Of a stretch of 8,839 nucleotides of DNA, positions 1 to 5,580 are shown piece by piece. Each line of letters starts with the position of its first letter. Position 1 is the stretch's first letter. Position numbers and translations under genes: made by a program. Below the pieces are notes generated by a model. The model had not been told where the DNA came from. It ran no database searches and was given only the letters and a program-made list of their open reading frames with translations. Source of the DNA: JBHHXR01 sp046757205 (GTDB lineage: Bacteria; Pseudomonadota; Alphaproteobacteria; Rhodobacterales; Rhodobacteraceae); contig JBHHXR010000145.1 of assembly GCA_046757205.1 (NCBI GenBank), forward strand, positions 1-8,839, in the 5' to 3' direction.

Positions 1-11
1 GGTTGGTCCCC

Positions 12-1175
12 TCAGTTTGCGTCTGCCACGGCGGGCAGCGGCGCATAGGATGGAAGCGTTGGTGTCTCGATCTTGATCTCGTCGCCGCTCAGCGATTCAA
101 GGAAGGCAACAAGATCTTCCTTTTCCTCGTCGGTCAGATTGAGCGGTTTGAGAAGCGGCGTCTTGTTGCTCGCCAGAGTGCCGTCGGTGAATTCGTTTTC
201 GCCGCCGCCCTCGTTGTAGAAGTCGACCACTTCCTCGAAGTCGAAGAACGAACCGTTGTGCATGTATGGCAGGGTGTACAGCGTGTAGCGCAACGGCGCC
301 GTGCGAAACTTGCCCATATCCTCCACGCGTTTGGTCCTGTAGTAAAACCCGGCATCGTCCTTGATCTTGCGGTACAGTTCTTCGGTCACGCCCTTGGCAT
401 ACTGTTCGTAGCGGAAGGTGACCTGGGCCATGCCGTTCTCGAACCAGTCCTCGGCCCGGGGAACGCCCAGATTGTAGTATTTCTCGTCCGTCAGCAGCGG
501 GCCGTTATGGCACTCGATGCAGTTGGCCTTGCCCTCGAACAACGCCAGGCCGCGGATCTGCTGATCGCTCAGGGCGGTCTTGTCGCCGTTCATGTATCGG
601 TCGAACGGGGTGTCGTTGTGGATCAGCGTGCGCTCGAAAGCAGCCATGGCACGCCAGATATTGTTCACCTTCGGCCAGTCGTCGCCGAACACCTTGTTGA
701 ACCGCTCTACATATTCCGGAATGAAGGCGAGGCGCGCCTCGACCATGTCGCGTTCGCCGTTGCCCGACACGGCACCAAGTGCGGCGCTGGGGGCCTGGTT
801 TTCAAGCGACTTGGCCGATCCGGCCCAGAACAGCTTGCCGAGATACGCCGCGTTCACCACCGTCTGGCTGTTGCGCCAGTGGATGACGCCGGGATAGCCC
901 CGCGACAGGGGATCGTTGAAACCCCAGCCCTGTTTCGGATTGTGGCAATCGGCACAGGAGACGGATGCGTCGCCGCCGATCCGGGAATCGAAGAACAGCA
1001 GCTTGCCGAGTTCAATCTTCTCGGGGGTTTGCGGGTTGTCGGCCGGGATCGGCGGCAGCCCGAGAGCGGCCAGCGGCGGGTTTTCGTCAGCCGCGGCGAG
1101 GGAAAAGAGTCCCGTGGCCGCGATGCCTATGGAGGCCGCGACGGTCGCGAGCGCCAGTCTATTGCTCTTTTTCAT
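12..1175 (-). CDS. Di-haem cytochrome c peroxidase / MauG-family protein (second of an operon pair)
   Basis: Periplasmic di-haem protein of the bacterial cytochrome c peroxidase/MauG superfamily, 387 residues from the chosen start. Residues 1 to about 29 form a Sec signal peptide (KK, hydrophobic core, LAAA end). Two c-type haem motifs are visible: CADCH at 74-78 and CIECH at 219-223. PFDRY at 190-194 and YMHNG at 304-308 are family landmarks. Fourteen residues after His306, where Pseudomonas peroxidase has its Met haem ligand, there is Tyr320, as expected for MauG-like enzymes that oxidise a protein substrate. Trp117 lies 43 residues after the first haem Cys, matching the inter-haem Trp, but the usual FWDGR is FWAGS here. 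The ATG at 1173-1175 is preferred over in-frame ATGs at 1179 and 1206 because GAGGG (1184-1188) lies 8 bases upstream. That site overlaps the stop of the preceding gene, suggesting translational coupling. Family is clear; peroxidase versus maturase activity is inferred. Confidence 0.92.
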   Translation of the reverse strand: MKKSNRLALATVAASIGIAATGLFSLAAADENPPLAALGLPPIPADNPQTPEKIELGKLLFFDSRIGGDASVSCADCHNPKQGWGFNDPLSRGYPGVIHWRNSQTVVNAAYLGKLFWAGSAKSLENQAPSAALGAVSGNGERDMVEARLAFIPEYVERFNKVFGDDWPKVNNIWRAMAAFERTLIHNDTPFDRYMNGDKTALSDQQIRGLALFEGKANCIECHNGPLLTDEKYYNLGVPRAEDWFENGMAQVTFRYEQYAKGVTEELYRKIKDDAGFYYRTKRVEDMGKFRTAPLRYTLYTLPYMHNGSFFDFEEVVDFYNEGGGENEFTDGTLASNKTPLLKPLNLTDEEKEDLVAFLESLSGDEIKIETPTLPSYAPLPAVADAN

Positions 1176-1183
1176 AGCCATCA

Positions 1184-1188
1184 CCCTC
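1184..1188 (-). promoter_or_regulatory. Shine-Dalgarno GAGGG overlapping the upstream stop codon
   Basis: Reading the minus strand, the upstream di-haem gene ends in TGA (1187-1189), and GAGGG formed from that stop and the next bases precedes the downstream ATG (1175) by 8 bases. This fixes the start of the downstream gene and points to coupled translation of the two di-haem proteins. Confidence 0.65.
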
Positions 1189-2296
1189 AATTCACCTTGT
1201 CCAGCCAATCTTCGATCGGCGTGTAGTTGACGTTCACCTTTTCAGGCCAGACGAATTCCTCACCCGTGAGCGGATCGCCCGACAGCGCCTTCAGGAAAGC
1301 CACCAGATCGGACTGTTCGCCGTCGCCGAGCCCGAGAGGCTTGAGAAGCGGATCCTTGTTGGCGTCGTCCCCGCCGCCGGCATTATAAAAGGCCACCACG
1401 TCTTCGAGTGTCGCCATCATGCCATTGTGCATGTAGGGCGCGGTATAGGTGAGTTCGCGCAGGGTCGGCGTCATGAACTTGCCGATGTCCGAACCGTCCA
1501 CCTTGTGGGTGCGGATATGGGCGCCGACATCGCGGCGGATGTTCATGTAGTTTTCAATGCCCATGAAACTGGCAAAGGTCACGAACGTGATGTGCCGCAT
1601 CGGGTTCGACCAGATTTCCGGGTTCTCCGGAACGCCCGTGTTATGGGGCTGGTCGTCGGTAAACCGCGGGCCGGAGTGGCACGCCGCGCAGCCAGCCTTG
1701 CCCGTGAACAGCTCGAAGCCGCGCTTGGCGGCATCGGACATCTGTCCGGTGTCGAAGGGCGCCCCGCGAGAGGTCAGCGTCTTCAGGTATTCCGGGATCG
1801 CCTTGCGAACCGAACCGTTGGATGGTTCGCCGTAGCCCGCCGCCGCGAACATCTCGACATAGATCGGGTCCTGCTTGATGCGTTCCTGCATCAGGCGCAT
1901 GTCCATGTTCATCATGTAGGTCTCGGTGATCGACTCGCGCGTCACATCATTGAGATTGGTGCCCAGCCGCCCGTCGTGGAACCAGGCCGCCTTCCGCGCG
2001 GCGTTGATCAGCGTCGGCGTGTTGCGGAACCCGTCCGATCCCGGATAGGCCTTGGATAGCGCCAGCCCGTCCGAAAACCCTTTCTCGGGGATATGGCAGG
2101 TTGAACAGCTTATACCGGCGTCGCCCGACAGGCGCGCGTCGAAAAACAACCGCTTGCCCAGGGCTGCCTTGGCGGCATCCACCTCGGCCTGTTCAACCGG
2201 GCCGAAGTCAGCCGCCAACGCCGGCGGTGCGGCAGCCACGGCGCCGATCGCCAAAACGATGCTCCAGGAAATTCTTGACGAGATTTTTCTCTTCAT
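1187..2296 (-). CDS. Di-haem cytochrome c peroxidase / MauG-family protein (first of an operon pair)
   Basis: Periplasmic di-haem protein of 369 residues, paralogous to the next gene in the operon. A Sec signal peptide occupies about residues 1-28 (KRK, hydrophobic stretch, ALA/A cleavage). Haem-binding motifs are CSTCH at 64-68 and CAACH at 203-207. YMHNG at 288-292 is the family landmark, and Tyr304, 14 residues after its His290, occupies the place of the Met ligand of classical peroxidases. At the inter-haem Trp position (43 residues after the first haem Cys) it has His107 within FHDGR, with a Trp two residues earlier. The usual PFDRY is PFDTG here. The ATG at 2294-2296 is chosen over one 12 codons upstream because AAGGGA (2304-2309) sits 7 bases ahead and the signal peptide then starts cleanly with Lys/Arg. 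It lies 83 bases after the small-protein gene and 11 bases before its paralogue. Substrate unknown; MauG-like protein oxidation is an inference. Confidence 0.92.
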   Translation of the reverse strand: MKRKISSRISWSIVLAIGAVAAAPPALAADFGPVEQAEVDAAKAALGKRLFFDARLSGDAGISCSTCHIPEKGFSDGLALSKAYPGSDGFRNTPTLINAARKAAWFHDGRLGTNLNDVTRESITETYMMNMDMRLMQERIKQDPIYVEMFAAAGYGEPSNGSVRKAIPEYLKTLTSRGAPFDTGQMSDAAKRGFELFTGKAGCAACHSGPRFTDDQPHNTGVPENPEIWSNPMRHITFVTFASFMGIENYMNIRRDVGAHIRTHKVDGSDIGKFMTPTLRELTYTAPYMHNGMMATLEDVVAFYNAGGGDDANKDPLLKPLGLGDGEQSDLVAFLKALSGDPLTGEEFVWPEKVNVNYTPIEDWLDKVN

Positions 2297-2335
2297 CGCT
2301 AGATCCCTTGATGGGAATGGCCAAACCGACAACTA

Positions 2336-2347
2336 CTTCCCGGGAAG
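2336..2347. repeat. 12-bp perfect palindrome CTTCCCGGGAAG
   Basis: A perfect palindrome without spacer lies in the 83-base gap between the small-protein gene and the first di-haem gene. It could be a protein-binding dyad or a minor hairpin. There is no T-run after it on either strand, so it is not an intrinsic terminator. A weaker TCCC-N5-GGGA (2304-2316) next to it overlaps the Shine-Dalgarno of the di-haem gene. The function is unknown and chance is possible in GC-rich DNA. Confidence 0.35.
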
Positions 2348-2379
2348 ATTTCAGTCGCCCGCCATCCGTTTCCGTCCTT

Positions 2380-2583
2380 CTAGTCTTCCATCCTGTCCGC
2401 CGCGGGCAGGGCAACGCCGCTTACCCGCTCCAGGAACTCCTTCATCGCCGAAATGCTCTGAAAATAGCATTCCTCCGCCCCCTGAACGTGCTGCACGTGC
2501 CCCCGCCAGGTTGCGTCGTCTTCCGAATCCCCCTCCAGCCAGATACGCGCCACGAAGGACCCTTGGACTTTCGGTTCAACCAT
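2380..2583 (-). CDS. Small conserved-looking hypothetical protein, 67 residues
   Basis: Soluble 67-residue protein with no signal peptide or membrane segment. It starts MVEPK and has a central pattern of FVARIW (10-15), WRGHVQHV (26-33), CYFQSI (39-44), then a helical-looking KEFLERV (48-54). From memory this pattern (RIW, WRGH.QHV, YF..I..M..F) occurs in a family of short uncharacterised bacterial proteins, so I believe it is a real gene rather than a random frame. An in-frame ATG 30 codons upstream (2671-2673) would place the start inside the regulatory repeats, and the added residues do not look conserved. The chosen ATG has only a weak GGCGG ribosome site about 10 bases upstream. It sits between the PAS-BTAD activator and the di-haem pair, on the same strand, so it is probably co-transcribed with the latter. 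Role unknown: accessory factor, regulator or substrate are all possible. Confidence 0.62.
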   Translation of the reverse strand: MVEPKVQGSFVARIWLEGDSEDDATWRGHVQHVQGAEECYFQSISAMKEFLERVSGVALPAADRMED

Positions 2584-2643
2584 TTCGCTTGTACCGCCAC
2601 CCTTGCGTTTCCTGCCGAGGACGGGGGCAGGACGGGCGAAGGG

Positions 2644-2685
2644 GAACACGAGCCGGTTACACTCCGGTAACACGCGCTCGTGTTC
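2644..2685. repeat. Interrupted 42-bp inverted repeat with 10-bp perfect arms
   Basis: GAACACGAGC (2644-2653) is matched by GCTCGTGTTC (2676-2685), and inside them GTTAC (2656-2660) pairs with GTAAC (2667-2671) around a 6-base loop. It lies about 60 bases upstream of the small-protein start, in the only sizeable gap between the activator and its probable target operon. It may be an operator, or an RNA hairpin ending the activator transcript. No T-tract follows on the minus strand, so a classical intrinsic terminator is unlikely. Confidence 0.6.
2653..2674 (-). promoter_or_regulatory. Tandem 11-bp direct repeats, candidate BTAD/SARP activator binding site
   Basis: On the minus strand CGTGTTACCGG is followed directly by AGTGTAACCGG, matching at 9 of 11 positions with an 11-base period. 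SARP/BTAD-type activators are known to bind short direct repeats with this periodicity just upstream of the -10 element. The site lies between the PAS-BTAD gene and the small protein/di-haem operon, in the correct orientation to activate the latter. I see no convincing -10 hexamer after it, so the exact promoter is not assigned. Confidence 0.5.
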
Positions 2686-2734
2686 GCCGAGACCGGCGTT
2701 CGCGAGCCCTTCACGGGTGGAATCACCGGGCAGG

Positions 2735-2757
2735 AAACGGGAGAAAACGGGAAGAAA
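2735..2757. repeat. Ten-bp-phased AAACGGGA repeats
   Basis: AAACGGGA occurs at 2735-2742 and again at 2745-2752, and a third A-run (AAA, 2755-2757) keeps the same 10-base phase. This lies just downstream of the activator stop codon on the minus strand. Helically phased short A-tracts could curve the DNA, or the repeats could be a second activator site upstream of the 11-bp repeats. Function not established. Confidence 0.35.
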
Positions 2758-2769
2758 TCGCGTGGCCGG

Positions 2770-3942
2770 TCAGGCGGCGCGGTCTTTCACGAGATGGCGA
2801 TAGACCCTCAGGGTTTCTTCGGTGGGCTCAAGACCATAATCGGCGCGGAGCGCCCGGCGCCAGGCCGCGAACTCCGCTCTGGCCTGGTCGGGCCGTCCGA
2901 GACGTGCCAGATTTTCAATCAGCGAGCGGATGAAAACCTCGCGGCAAGGATCGTTGCAGAGCGCTGTTCGGCTTGCCCGCGAGGCTTCAAGGAAGGCGCC
3001 GCGCTTGGCGTGGCACTGCACCATGCCGACCAGAAGCTCCAGGCGGATCTCGCGCAGACGCTCGCGTTCCTCTGCGCACCATTCCGCGTAGGGCTCACCT
3101 TCGAAGTAATCGCCCCGGTAGAGGTTTTCGGCCGTTTCAAAACGGCTCAGCGCCTCCGCCGGATTCTCGTTACCCAGGAATTCCCAGCCTTCGGCAACGA
3201 CCGACTCAAAGGAGTCCGCGTCGACCCACACCGCGTCGACCCGCAGCCGGTACGACTGCCCGACCGTCTCGACGACCTCCTTTCGGATCCCGCCCTCGCG
3301 CAGCTTGCCGCGCAGGTACGATACCGCCACCTTCAGCCGCTTCCAGCCAAGTTCGGGGTCGCAGTTCGGCCACAGCCATTCGATCAGGCGCTCGCGGTGC
3401 ACCGGCCTGCCCAACTGACCGACCAGGCACTTGAGTACTGCGACGGCCTGTTTGCGCTTCCAGCTATCGACGTTGAGCCCCTTGCCGGCAATGGCAAGTC
3501 CGAAATTTCCGAGGGAGTATATCCGTATGGGCCACTCGGTGAGCGCATCGTCTTCGGTTCCCTCGGCCGGGCGAAGGAAAACCACCGCCACGGCGTTGCC
3601 GCCATCGCCTGTTCTGGTCTCCGGCGGGAGCACGAGGGTGCTGATCGCGGCTCGGATCATCCTGCCGTTTCTGTGACGTATCTTGCACGAACCGGCGCCC
3701 CACTTCCTGCCCAGCGCGAAACACTCGCGCCCCTCGCACAACATCGAGCACAATGGTTCCCCGGTGGGATAGATCGCCCGCAACACCCGGCCGCATCTCC
3801 GGCCCACGGCTTCTTCGCCGGAATAGCCCAGCAGTTCCTCTGCACCGGAATTCCATCCGCTGACGCGCTGGTCGCTGTCGACAACGAATGCGGGATCGGA
3901 CGAAAGTGCGATCAGATCATCCGCAGTCAGGTCTCTGGCCAA
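2770..3942 (-). CDS. PAS-BTAD (SARP-like) transcriptional activator
   Basis: Cytoplasmic regulator of 390 residues. Residues about 5-115 form a PAS domain (DPAFVVDSDQRVSGWN, then AEELLGY). About 139-235 is an OmpR/SARP-type winged helix (IRIYSLGNF, then KRKQAVAVLKCLV, RERLIEWLWP and LKVAVSYLRGKL), and about 240-390 is the bacterial transcriptional activation domain (BTAD), a TPR-like fold (VDADSFE, LYRGDYF, GLEPTEET). The PAS domain carries a cysteine cluster at residues 50, 65, 69, 74 and 86, suggesting metal or redox sensing. I place the start at TTG 3940-3942 because AGGGGAG (3951-3957) lies 8 bases upstream and the PAS domain begins at once. The frame stays open to an ATG at 4261-4263, but those extra 107 residues look non-coding and overlap the divergent radical SAM gene. 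It probably activates the downstream small protein/di-haem operon and perhaps the divergent radical SAM gene; the targets are inferred from position. Confidence 0.9.
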   Translation of the reverse strand: MARDLTADDLIALSSDPAFVVDSDQRVSGWNSGAEELLGYSGEEAVGRRCGRVLRAIYPTGEPLCSMLCEGRECFALGRKWGAGSCKIRHRNGRMIRAAISTLVLPPETRTGDGGNAVAVVFLRPAEGTEDDALTEWPIRIYSLGNFGLAIAGKGLNVDSWKRKQAVAVLKCLVGQLGRPVHRERLIEWLWPNCDPELGWKRLKVAVSYLRGKLREGGIRKEVVETVGQSYRLRVDAVWVDADSFESVVAEGWEFLGNENPAEALSRFETAENLYRGDYFEGEPYAEWCAEERERLREIRLELLVGMVQCHAKRGAFLEASRASRTALCNDPCREVFIRSLIENLARLGRPDQARAEFAAWRRALRADYGLEPTEETLRVYRHLVKDRAA

Positions 3943-3950
3943 GTGTCGGT

Positions 3951-3957
3951 CTCCCCT
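3951..3957 (-). promoter_or_regulatory. Shine-Dalgarno AGGGGAG setting a TTG start
   Basis: On the minus strand AGGGGAG is followed, after 8 bases, by TTG (3940-3942), the proposed start of the PAS-BTAD regulator. No ATG or GTG near the start of the PAS domain has such a site. Confidence 0.6.
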
Positions 3958-4089
3958 GCGCCAAACTACGGCATCTAGCGGCCGGCACCAATGAGGCGAG
4001 TTGCCGCTCTCCCTTGTGAGGGATGATCGCACCGATGCGCCTGCGAGGGAAGATGTCCGGCACCGGTATTTCACTGTGGTCACGCCCTT

Positions 4090-4113
4090 CCCGGACCGCC
4101 GGACAGCCGGACA
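4090..4113. repeat. Three tandem octamers CCCGGACC/GCCGGACA/GCCGGACA
   Basis: Two identical octamers follow a third that differs at two positions, about 40 bases upstream of the candidate radical SAM -35 element. This could be an activator-binding array for the divergent region. Short GC-rich repeats can also arise by chance or slippage. Confidence 0.3.
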
Positions 4114-4151
4114 TGCTGCGACCGCCGCACTGGCCGGCCCGAAGAAGGCGT

Positions 4152-4181
4152 TTGCATCGCCGCGCCATCGCTGACTACAAT
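4152..4181 (+). promoter_or_regulatory. Candidate sigma-70 promoter for the radical SAM gene
   Basis: TTGCAT (4152-4157) and TACAAT (4176-4181) are separated by 18 bases. The -10 matches the consensus at 5 of 6 positions; the -35 matches only its first three. Transcription would begin near 4188, leaving a leader of about 65 bases before the proposed start. The weak -35 would suit an activator-dependent promoter. Confidence 0.4.
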
Positions 4182-4252
4182 CGGACGGGAGCGCCCGGCG
4201 CGCCCGCGAGTACAACGACAACTCGCCCGAAATGCCGAAGCCGCAGGGATCA

Positions 4253-5521
4253 ATGACCGACAAGGCCGAAGCCCCTTACCTGATCGCGCTCAACCTGACC
4301 GAGCGCTGCAACCTCGGCTGCGAGCACTGTTATCTCGATGCCAGGGTTCTGAAGGAGGGTTCGACCGACGAGCTTGACACCGGCGAGTTGAAGGACGTGA
4401 TAAGCGGTATCGCGGCCGTCGGCCCCGAGGCCATGGTCGTGCTGACCGGCGGCGAGCCGCTGCTGCGCCGCGACATCGAGGAACTGGCGGCGCATGCGTC
4501 GGGCCTCGGTCTCATGGTCGTCGTCGGTTCCAACGGCCTTCTGCTGACGCCGGAGCGCGTCGAGCGTCTGAAACGGGCGGGCGTTGCCGGCGTCGGCCTG
4601 TCGGTGGATTCGCTCGACCCCGACCACCACGACAGTTTTCGCGGCCGCCGGGGCGCGTGGATCAAGACCATGGCGTCGATCGACGCGTGCGCCGCCGCCG
4701 GCATGGCCTTTCAGATCCATTTCTCGGTGACCGATGAAACGGCGCACGAAATCGACGACATGGTGGCGTTCGCCCGAGATGCCGGCGCCATGGTGCTGAA
4801 CGTGTTCTTCATGGTCTGCACCGGGCGCGGTGAGAAATATTCCGACATTTCACCGGAAAAATACGAAGCGGTCCTGCGCCGCGTCGCCCATGCCGCGCAC
4901 AGCGAAGAGCGGCTCATGGTGCGCGCCAAATGCGCCCCCCATTTCAAGCGCATCGCCATGGAGATGGACCCGGACTGGCCAATCACCTCGGCCCACGGAT
5001 ACGACGCGGGCGGCTGCATCGCGGCGACAAGGTACGCCCGCATCACGCCCGACGGCAACGTAACACCCTGCCCCTACATGGAAAACTCAGCCGGCAATGT
5101 TCGGGAAACGCCGTTTGCCGAGATCTGGAATGACGCACCGGTGCTGCGCGCGTTGCGTGCCCCGAAACTGGAGGGCCGCTGCGGGGTTTGCGAATTCTCC
5201 GAGCTCTGCGGCGGTTGCCGCGCCCGCCCGCTGGCGCGCGACGGAAACATGATGGGCGAAGATTATCTCTGCACCTACCAGCCGCGCGGCGGGGCGTTGA
5301 TCAGCCCGATCGGGCCGGCTTCGACGCCGCTTCGGTGGAACGCCGAGGCCGAAGCGCGTGTCGCCCGCGTCCCCGGTTTCGTGCGCCGCATGGTGCGCGC
5401 GCGGGCCGAGGAATACGTGCGCGGCGAAGGGCGTCTGGAAGTCACCGCCGAAGACTTGGCGTTTCTCGCCAGGCGCCGGTTCGGCGACACCGGATTCCCT
5501 GGAACGGCAAGGCGCCGGTAA
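4253..5521 (+). CDS. NirJ/AhbC-like radical SAM/SPASM enzyme with C-terminal PCP_red-like domain
   Basis: Cytoplasmic radical SAM enzyme of 422 residues. The cluster motif CNLGCEHC (Cys19, 23, 26) binds the catalytic 4Fe-4S cluster, and GGEP (66-69) is the SAM-binding motif. The C-terminal half has SPASM-type auxiliary-cluster cysteines at 255, 273, 310, 313, 319, 322 and 340 (CPY, then GRCGVC, LCGGCRAR), plus KCAPHFKR around Cys227. This layout is typical of NirJ/AhbC/AhbD, which modify tetrapyrrole side chains in haem d1 and alternative haem synthesis; PqqE-type peptide modifiers share the fold. Residues about 359-412 (RWNAEAEARV, VPGFVRRMVR, AEEYVR, LEVTAEDL, ARRRFG) look like the PCP_red domain of light-independent protochlorophyllide reductase. 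An ATG 7 codons upstream (4232) lacks a ribosome site; the chosen ATG has AGGGA only 3 bases ahead, so the start is uncertain. It diverges from the PAS-BTAD gene. The substrate, tetrapyrrole or peptide, is not shown. Confidence 0.9.
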   Translation: MTDKAEAPYLIALNLTERCNLGCEHCYLDARVLKEGSTDELDTGELKDVISGIAAVGPEAMVVLTGGEPLLRRDIEELAAHASGLGLMVVVGSNGLLLTPERVERLKRAGVAGVGLSVDSLDPDHHDSFRGRRGAWIKTMASIDACAAAGMAFQIHFSVTDETAHEIDDMVAFARDAGAMVLNVFFMVCTGRGEKYSDISPEKYEAVLRRVAHAAHSEERLMVRAKCAPHFKRIAMEMDPDWPITSAHGYDAGGCIAATRYARITPDGNVTPCPYMENSAGNVRETPFAEIWNDAPVLRALRAPKLEGRCGVCEFSELCGGCRARPLARDGNMMGEDYLCTYQPRGGALISPIGPASTPLRWNAEAEARVARVPGFVRRMVRARAEEYVRGEGRLEVTAEDLAFLARRRFGDTGFPGTARRR

Positions 5522-5580
5522 GCGCCGGCCCCGTGAATTGCTCAGCGCGGTAACCGGGCCGACTGCCGCGGCGGTGCCCG
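5522..5580. other. 59-base convergent gap, no clear terminator
   Basis: The radical SAM gene and the third di-haem gene end facing each other here. A GGCGC-N6-GCGCC inverted repeat (5511-5526) spans the radical SAM stop codon, but no T-run follows on either strand. Any shared terminator is therefore not of the classical intrinsic type. Confidence 0.35.

Larger units (their letters stand above)
3943..4252. promoter_or_regulatory. 310-base divergent intergenic region between regulator and radical SAM gene
   Basis: No gene is seen here. It must hold the promoters of both divergent genes. Visible structure: TCCCT-TGTG-AGGGA (4010-4023), a short inverted repeat, and three near-identical tandem octamers at 4090-4113 (CCCGGACC, GCCGGACA, GCCGGACA). 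A sigma-70-like promoter on the plus strand is listed separately. For the regulator only a weak candidate (TTGGTG, 17 bases, TAGTTT on the minus strand) is visible, which I do not call. Confidence 0.5.

Noticed and set aside
3..1226. Long plus-strand open frame opposite the di-haem gene
   Set aside because: It mirrors a minus-strand gene with two haem motifs and a signal peptide. The plus-strand translation has no recognisable domain and is a product of GC-rich codon bias.
12..2296. Plain hydrogen-peroxide detoxification as the role of the di-haem pair
   Set aside because: It is not ruled out, but Tyr at the ligand position, the duplicated genes and the radical SAM/BTAD neighbours fit a MauG-like role better.
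2644..2685. Intrinsic terminator of the regulator gene
   Set aside because: The dyad is strong but interrupted, and no T-run follows on the minus strand. A regulatory role fits the embedded direct repeats better, although an RNA hairpin is not excluded.
2680..3978. Plus-strand open frame of more than 400 codons opposite the PAS-BTAD gene
   Set aside because: The minus strand gives clear PAS, winged-helix and BTAD domains. The opposite frame gives low-complexity Arg/Ala/Pro-rich sequence without motifs.
3943..4263. N-terminal extension of the PAS-BTAD regulator to the ATG at 4263
   Set aside because: The extra 107 residues show no domain and would overlap the start of the divergent radical SAM gene, while a strong Shine-Dalgarno marks the TTG at 3942.
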